Positions 14,139-15,554 of a stretch of 15,554 bases of DNA are shown here, piece by piece (within the stretch, counting starts at the first letter, position 1; each line of letters begins with the position of its first letter). The notes beneath the pieces were generated by a model that was not told where the DNA came from, made no database searches, and worked only from the letters and a program-made list of their open reading frames with translations. The stretch comes from Deltaproteobacteria bacterium (GTDB taxonomy: Bacteria > Desulfobacterota > Dissulfuribacteria > Dissulfuribacterales > UBA3076). The stretch spans positions 1-15,554 of the forward strand of contig JALTHV010000015.1 in the NCBI GenBank assembly GCA_027004315.1, written 5' to 3'. A program made the position numbers and the translations under genes.

Positions 14139-15110
14139 TCAGCTTATAGAAGTCTGAGAATGGAGATCTGATTCCTTACTTTTTAGTTTATTCCGGGCAT
14201 TTTCCAGGTATTCAAGAAAAAATACAAGAAATATACTGATAAAACAGGCAGATACTGTACTTAAAATACATATCAGGGCCCTTTTGGGCTTTACCTTTTT
14301 ATTCTTATCAGGCACTATTGGGGGGTCCAAGACATAGAATCCGTAATATTTCTGTGCCATTGCAAAGGTCCTTCGCTCGATCTCCTTGGCGAGCGAGGTA
14401 TACAGTTTTTCCTTTAAGAGGGGATCACTGGTCTTTTTGATCTCTCTTCGAAAGAACTTGATATTTTCACTGGAATCGTTGAGTGTCCTCTGCCTGAGGG
14501 CCTCACTGAGCGCATTGATCAGCCACTGGACGAGTTCCCTGGCAAATTCAGGGTCCCTATGCTGAATGGCAACTGTCAATGTACCGACCTTTTTATCGGT
14601 ATTGATGTGTAAGAGGCCAATGAGTGCCTTGTATCCATCCTGGATGGTCGGCGCATTATCCGGATCCTTCCACTGTCTTGCCTTTTTGTCCCACGCCTTG
14701 GGAAACAGCCTTGGCATAAGGTGCTTTTCCCTTATGAGCCTGAATATCAACCTCTTGCTCTTTAATATGCTCTGCATCTCCTCAACGGAGCCGCTGCCCC
14801 CTCCGCCGACACCAAGGTATGAGGCGGCCATGCCGCCAAATCCACCAAGAGCACCCAAATTCGGCCCCTTTGTTCCCCCTCTCGGAATGATCACTGCATC
14901 TGACTGATATATGTTTGTCATACAGAGGCTTACGATCACTGCAAGCACTGCTGCCGCTATGGTAAAAGAGAGGATAATAGTCTTTCTCTTCCATAAGACC
15001 ATGAAGAGTTCCAGGAGATCTATCTCATCCTCTTCAAAATCCTGGGGCGGAAGCTGGGTCAGATATACAGGCTGAGGCCCTGTTATTTTTTCCGGATTTT
15101 CCTTTTCCAT
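14139..15110 (-). CDS. Wzz-type polysaccharide chain-length regulator / co-polymerase
   Basis: This inner-membrane protein would set the length of, or help export, a surface polysaccharide. Of 323 residues, about 1-43 are cytoplasmic and contain DEIDLLELFMVLWKRK, the usual Wzz N-terminus. TM1 is about 44-64. A periplasmic domain follows, and TM2 is about 278-299. The conserved proline motif before TM2 is visible (VLDPPIVPDKNKKVKPKRAL). A Gly-rich segment at 78-108 sits where Wzz/PCP proteins have their GGLxGLAS-like loop. No tyrosine-kinase domain follows TM2, so it is not a full-length BY-kinase; a separate kinase may exist outside the window. The start at 15110 has AAGGAA upstream. It lies 22 bp after the export gene stop, so the two form an operon. 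Confidence 0.88.
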   Translation of the reverse strand: MEKENPEKITGPQPVYLTQLPPQDFEEDEIDLLELFMVLWKRKTIILSFTIAAAVLAVIVSLCMTNIYQSDAVIIPRGGTKGPNLGALGGFGGMAASYLGVGGGGSGSVEEMQSILKSKRLIFRLIREKHLMPRLFPKAWDKKARQWKDPDNAPTIQDGYKALIGLLHINTDKKVGTLTVAIQHRDPEFARELVQWLINALSEALRQRTLNDSSENIKFFRREIKKTSDPLLKEKLYTSLAKEIERRTFAMAQKYYGFYVLDPPIVPDKNKKVKPKRALICILSTVSACFISIFLVFFLEYLENARNKLKSKESDLHSQTSIS

Positions 15111-15132
15111 TCCCTTTCCTTAGAATTGGAGG

Positions 15133-15554
15133 TTAGATCGTGTTCCACACTCCAATTGCAATCGCAGTATTATACAGCATCTCTGTGATGTCTTTCAGGT
15201 CCTTCATGTAATTTGGATACTTGAGCCTTTCAGGCACGATTATGGTGTCTCCTGGGTATAACTTTACAGATCTTATCCCCTCTCCAAACTGAAAACGGAA
15301 GTTTTCCCTGCTCCATGAGAACATAGACCCGGAATTTGAACTCCTCACGCTCCCATCTGCACGCACAATATATAATTCCTTCTTATTGGCACGGTTGGTC
15401 AGCCCCCCTGCAAGGTCTATGTAGTGTCCTGCCTTCGCGTGATCAGGGTCATACAGTATGGCATTGGGATTATATACCTGACCTATGACCAATACGGTCT
15501 GAGGTATCCTTGGGACAACGAGCCCGTCGCCATCCTCAAGGATGATATCCTGGC
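15133..15554 (-). CDS. SLBB-domain polysaccharide export protein (Wza-like), 5' end outside window
   Basis: The frame is open to the window edge on the minus strand, so only about the last 139 residues are visible. The first visible part, ILEDGDGLVVPRIPQTVLVI followed by GQVYNPNAILY, is the core of an SLBB domain: a 'DGD...VP....V.V.G.V..P' turn and strands. It is followed by a helix-turn with AGHYIDLAGGLTNRANKKELYIVRADGSV and a second VKLYPGDTIIVPE strand pair. This is the layout of outer-membrane polysaccharide export proteins (Wza/BexD class) and their relatives. The closing segment (MKDLKDITEMLYNTAIAIGV) is a helix, as in the membrane-proximal end of such proteins. A TTG at 15492 could be misread as a start, but the SLBB sequence continues well upstream of it. 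Upstream of the Wzz gene, same operon. Confidence 0.85.
   Translation of the reverse strand, partial: QDIILEDGDGLVVPRIPQTVLVIGQVYNPNAILYDPDHAKAGHYIDLAGGLTNRANKKELYIVRADGSVRSSNSGSMFSWSRENFRFQFGEGIRSVKLYPGDTIIVPERLKYPNYMKDLKDITEMLYNTAIAIGVWNTI

Noticed and set aside
14566..14907. 113-codon plus-strand ORF
   Set aside because: It is antisense to the Wzz gene; its Pro-rich product mirrors the Gly-rich loop of Wzz.

Overview
The window looks like a piece of chromosome from an anaerobic, possibly thermophilic bacterium, most likely of the Desulfobacterota/Thermodesulfobacteriota type. This rests on a nuo operon without nuoE, nuoF or nuoG, a peroxiredoxin of the archaeal/hyperthermophile Prx6 type, moderate GC content and strong Shine-Dalgarno sites. 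The taxonomic call is inference; there is no rRNA or marker gene here that settles it.

Layout. (1) At the left edge, on the minus strand, is the 5' part of a DUF1232/YkvA-like membrane protein. It is divergent from a 342-residue protein of unknown function (502-1530, plus). (2) From 12047 down to 1587, on the minus strand, is a tightly packed 11-gene operon, nuoA-B-C-D-H-I-J-K-L-M-N. It encodes the membrane arm and the quinone-connecting module of respiratory complex I. Gaps are 1-16 bp except 65 bp before nuoL and 80 bp before nuoM. A sigma70-like promoter lies about 160 bp upstream of nuoA, next to a 10-bp palindrome and a hairpin. (3) Upstream of this are a 72-residue helical protein and a tRNA-Ala(GGC), both on the minus strand. 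(4) A monocistronic peroxiredoxin gene (13089-13739, plus) sits between two related repeats. The right one is an intact 252-bp MITE with perfect 12-bp terminal inverted repeats and an 8-bp target duplication. (5) At the right edge, on the minus strand, are a Wzz-type chain-length regulator and the 3' part of an SLBB-domain polysaccharide export protein, which is the start of an exopolysaccharide/capsule locus.

How it works together. The Nuo proteins would form a proton-pumping quinone reductase with Fe-S clusters N2 (NuoB) and N6a/N6b (NuoI), but with no NADH-oxidising module encoded here. Electrons must enter NuoI from another donor, plausibly ferredoxin. The acidic/basic insert in NuoC and the long Ala/Lys/Pro tail of NuoI are on the arm where that donor would dock. 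The peroxiredoxin is a separate oxidative-stress function, and the right-hand genes belong to surface polysaccharide assembly.

The most notable non-coding find is the MITE. Its GTAA ends and 8-bp target duplication point to mobilisation by an IS66-family transposase. It inserted exactly at the peroxiredoxin stop codon and separated the gene from what looks like its original 3' hairpin. I see no clear new defence or biosynthetic system in this window.
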